Below, piece after piece: positions 63,314 to 64,000 of a stretch of 64,000 nt of DNA. The stretch's first letter is position 1. Every line of letters starts with the position of its first letter. The DNA comes from CAVZVW01 sp963778845 (GTDB lineage: Bacteria > Actinomycetota > Actinomycetes > Actinomycetales > Kineosporiaceae): assembly GCA_963778845.1 (NCBI GenBank), contig CAVZVW010000001.1, positions 62,001 through 126,000 of the forward strand, written 5' to 3'. Position numbers and translations under genes: made by a program. A model generated the notes under the pieces. It searched no databases. It was not told the origin of the DNA and saw only the letters and a list, made by a program, of their open reading frames with translations.

Positions 63314-64000
63314 ATGAGCCAGCCACAGCCCGGGCCGCCGCCCGGGTCGCCCTCTGGGCCGCAGGCCGGGTCGCCCTCGGGGCCGCACCCTGGCCAGGGC
63401 ACTGCGCCGGCACCCCGGCAGCTGCCTCGCACGGCCGGGCAGACCTCGCCGGAGCAGCCGTGGCCCGTGCGCATGCTCACTCTGCGGCTGGGTGACTACC
63501 TGGACAAGGCACCGGCGCTGTGGGTCGAGGGGCAGGTCGTGCAGCTCGTGCGCCGCCCGGGCCAGCCCACGTGCTACCTGACCCTGCGCGACCCCGACGT
63601 CGACATGTCGTTCCAGGTGACGGTCCACGCCCGCGTCCTGGACTCCCTTGCCGTCCCGCTCGTCGACGGCACCCGCGTCGTCCTGCACGCCCGCGCGCAG
63701 CTGTGGCCGAAGCGGGGCACCCTCAGCCTGGCCGCGGACGACATCCGCCCGGTCGGGGTGGGCGAGCTGCTCGCTCGGATCGAGCACCTGCGCCGCCTTC
63801 TCGCCGCGGAGGGCCTCTTCGCCGCCGAGCGCAAGAAGCCGCTGCCGTTCCTGCCCCGGGTCGTGGGCCTGGTGTGCGGCCGCGCGAGCGCCGCCGAGCG
63901 CGACGTGGTGGAGAACGCCCGGCGGCGCTGGGCGCAGGTGCGCTTCGACGTCCGGGCGGTCGCGATCCAGGGCCCGCAGGCCGTCACGGACATCGTCGCG
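63314..64000 (+). CDS. xseA: Exodeoxyribonuclease VII large subunit (5' part)
   Basis: The first 229 codons; the gene runs past the window. A Pro/Gly-rich N-terminal extension (~45 residues) is followed by the OB-fold (LRLGDYLDKAPALWVEGQVV), VDGTRVVLHARAQLWPKRGT and FLPRVVGLVCGRASAAERDV at the start of the catalytic domain. The normal partner, xseB, usually follows. Neighbour ispH is divergent, a common actinobacterial arrangement. Confidence 0.9.
   Translation, partial: MSQPQPGPPPGSPSGPQAGSPSGPHPGQGTAPAPRQLPRTAGQTSPEQPWPVRMLTLRLGDYLDKAPALWVEGQVVQLVRRPGQPTCYLTLRDPDVDMSFQVTVHARVLDSLAVPLVDGTRVVLHARAQLWPKRGTLSLAADDIRPVGVGELLARIEHLRRLLAAEGLFAAERKKPLPFLPRVVGLVCGRASAAERDVVENARRRWAQVRFDVRAVAIQGPQAVTDIVA

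Overview
The window is very GC-rich with actinobacterial codon usage, many GTG starts and many leaderless genes (a TANNNT box 6-7 nt before the start codon). It carries the mycothiol gene mshB, the sigE-rseA-htrA-tatB stress locus, DUF3117, the succinylase-route lysine genes dapC/dapD/dapE, and fdxA next to dapC. From memory, not checked here, much of the gene content and order resembles the Mycobacterium tuberculosis stretch from typA/mshB through fdxC-dapC, dapD/dapE, a LOG gene, folP2, tag, DUF3117 and sigE to mrp. There are no mycobacterial PE/PPE genes, so a non-mycobacterial high-GC actinobacterium, possibly Micrococcales, is the best guess. Almost everything looks like core chromosome. 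I see no tRNA, rRNA, prophage, CRISPR array or intact insertion sequence.

Layout. Positions 1-3420 form a sulfate-assimilation operon: promoter, SAM-I-type riboswitch, cysteine-type leader peptide, siroheme sulfite reductase, a small zinc-ribbon protein and APS reductase CysH. 3.5-8 kb holds an MBL-fold hydrolase, a broken DUF222/HNH gene, a CitE-like CoA-ester lyase, an EamA transporter and an unknown protein. 8-13.2 kb runs rightward: MgtE_N/CBS protein, DUF1003 membrane protein, PilB/GspE-type ATPase and Mrp. 13.2-16.6 kb is the leftward sigE-antisigma-htrA-tatB locus. 16.8-27.7 kb holds an O-methyltransferase, PepA, DUF3117, an enoyl-CoA hydratase, an overlapping operon (DivIVA-domain protein, Tag, two membrane glycosyltransferase-like proteins), FolP2, a secreted protein and two LOG proteins. 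27.7-41.4 kb holds a degenerate GGDEF protein, dapE/dapD, citrate synthase, dapC-fdxA, a GNAT enzyme, a flavin reductase, a variant FtsH-like ATPase and ornithine aminotransferase. 41.5-54 kb holds Lrp, MshB, TypA, a Nudix enzyme, a PCD-VOC fusion, a VIT-family transporter and a five-gene peptide ABC importer. 54-64 kb holds a 1-kb gene-poor stretch, a DUF664 protein, VapBC, YchF, RmuC, a methyltransferase, a dimethylglycine-dehydrogenase-like enzyme, IspH and the start of XseA.

How the genes work together. Sulfate reduction (CysH, sulfite reductase) supplies cysteine for mycothiol (MshB). DapC, DapD and DapE supply diaminopimelate and lysine. SigE, its antisigma factor, HtrA and TatB form an envelope-stress module. 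The importer genes share overlapping stops and starts, and a perfect hairpin separates the binding protein from the permeases.

Data caution. Seven genes carry ten frame disruptions. Nine are consistent with one extra base, and two of the affected genes (dapD, ispH) are normally essential. Systematic indel error in the assembly is the simplest explanation, so I annotate these genes across the shifts. The most distinctive features are the composite sulfur-gene leader at 190-623, the three-segment citrate synthase leader, the 30-bp tandem copies of the rocD 3' end, the Walker-B-variant FtsH-like protein and the hairpin-partitioned importer operon.
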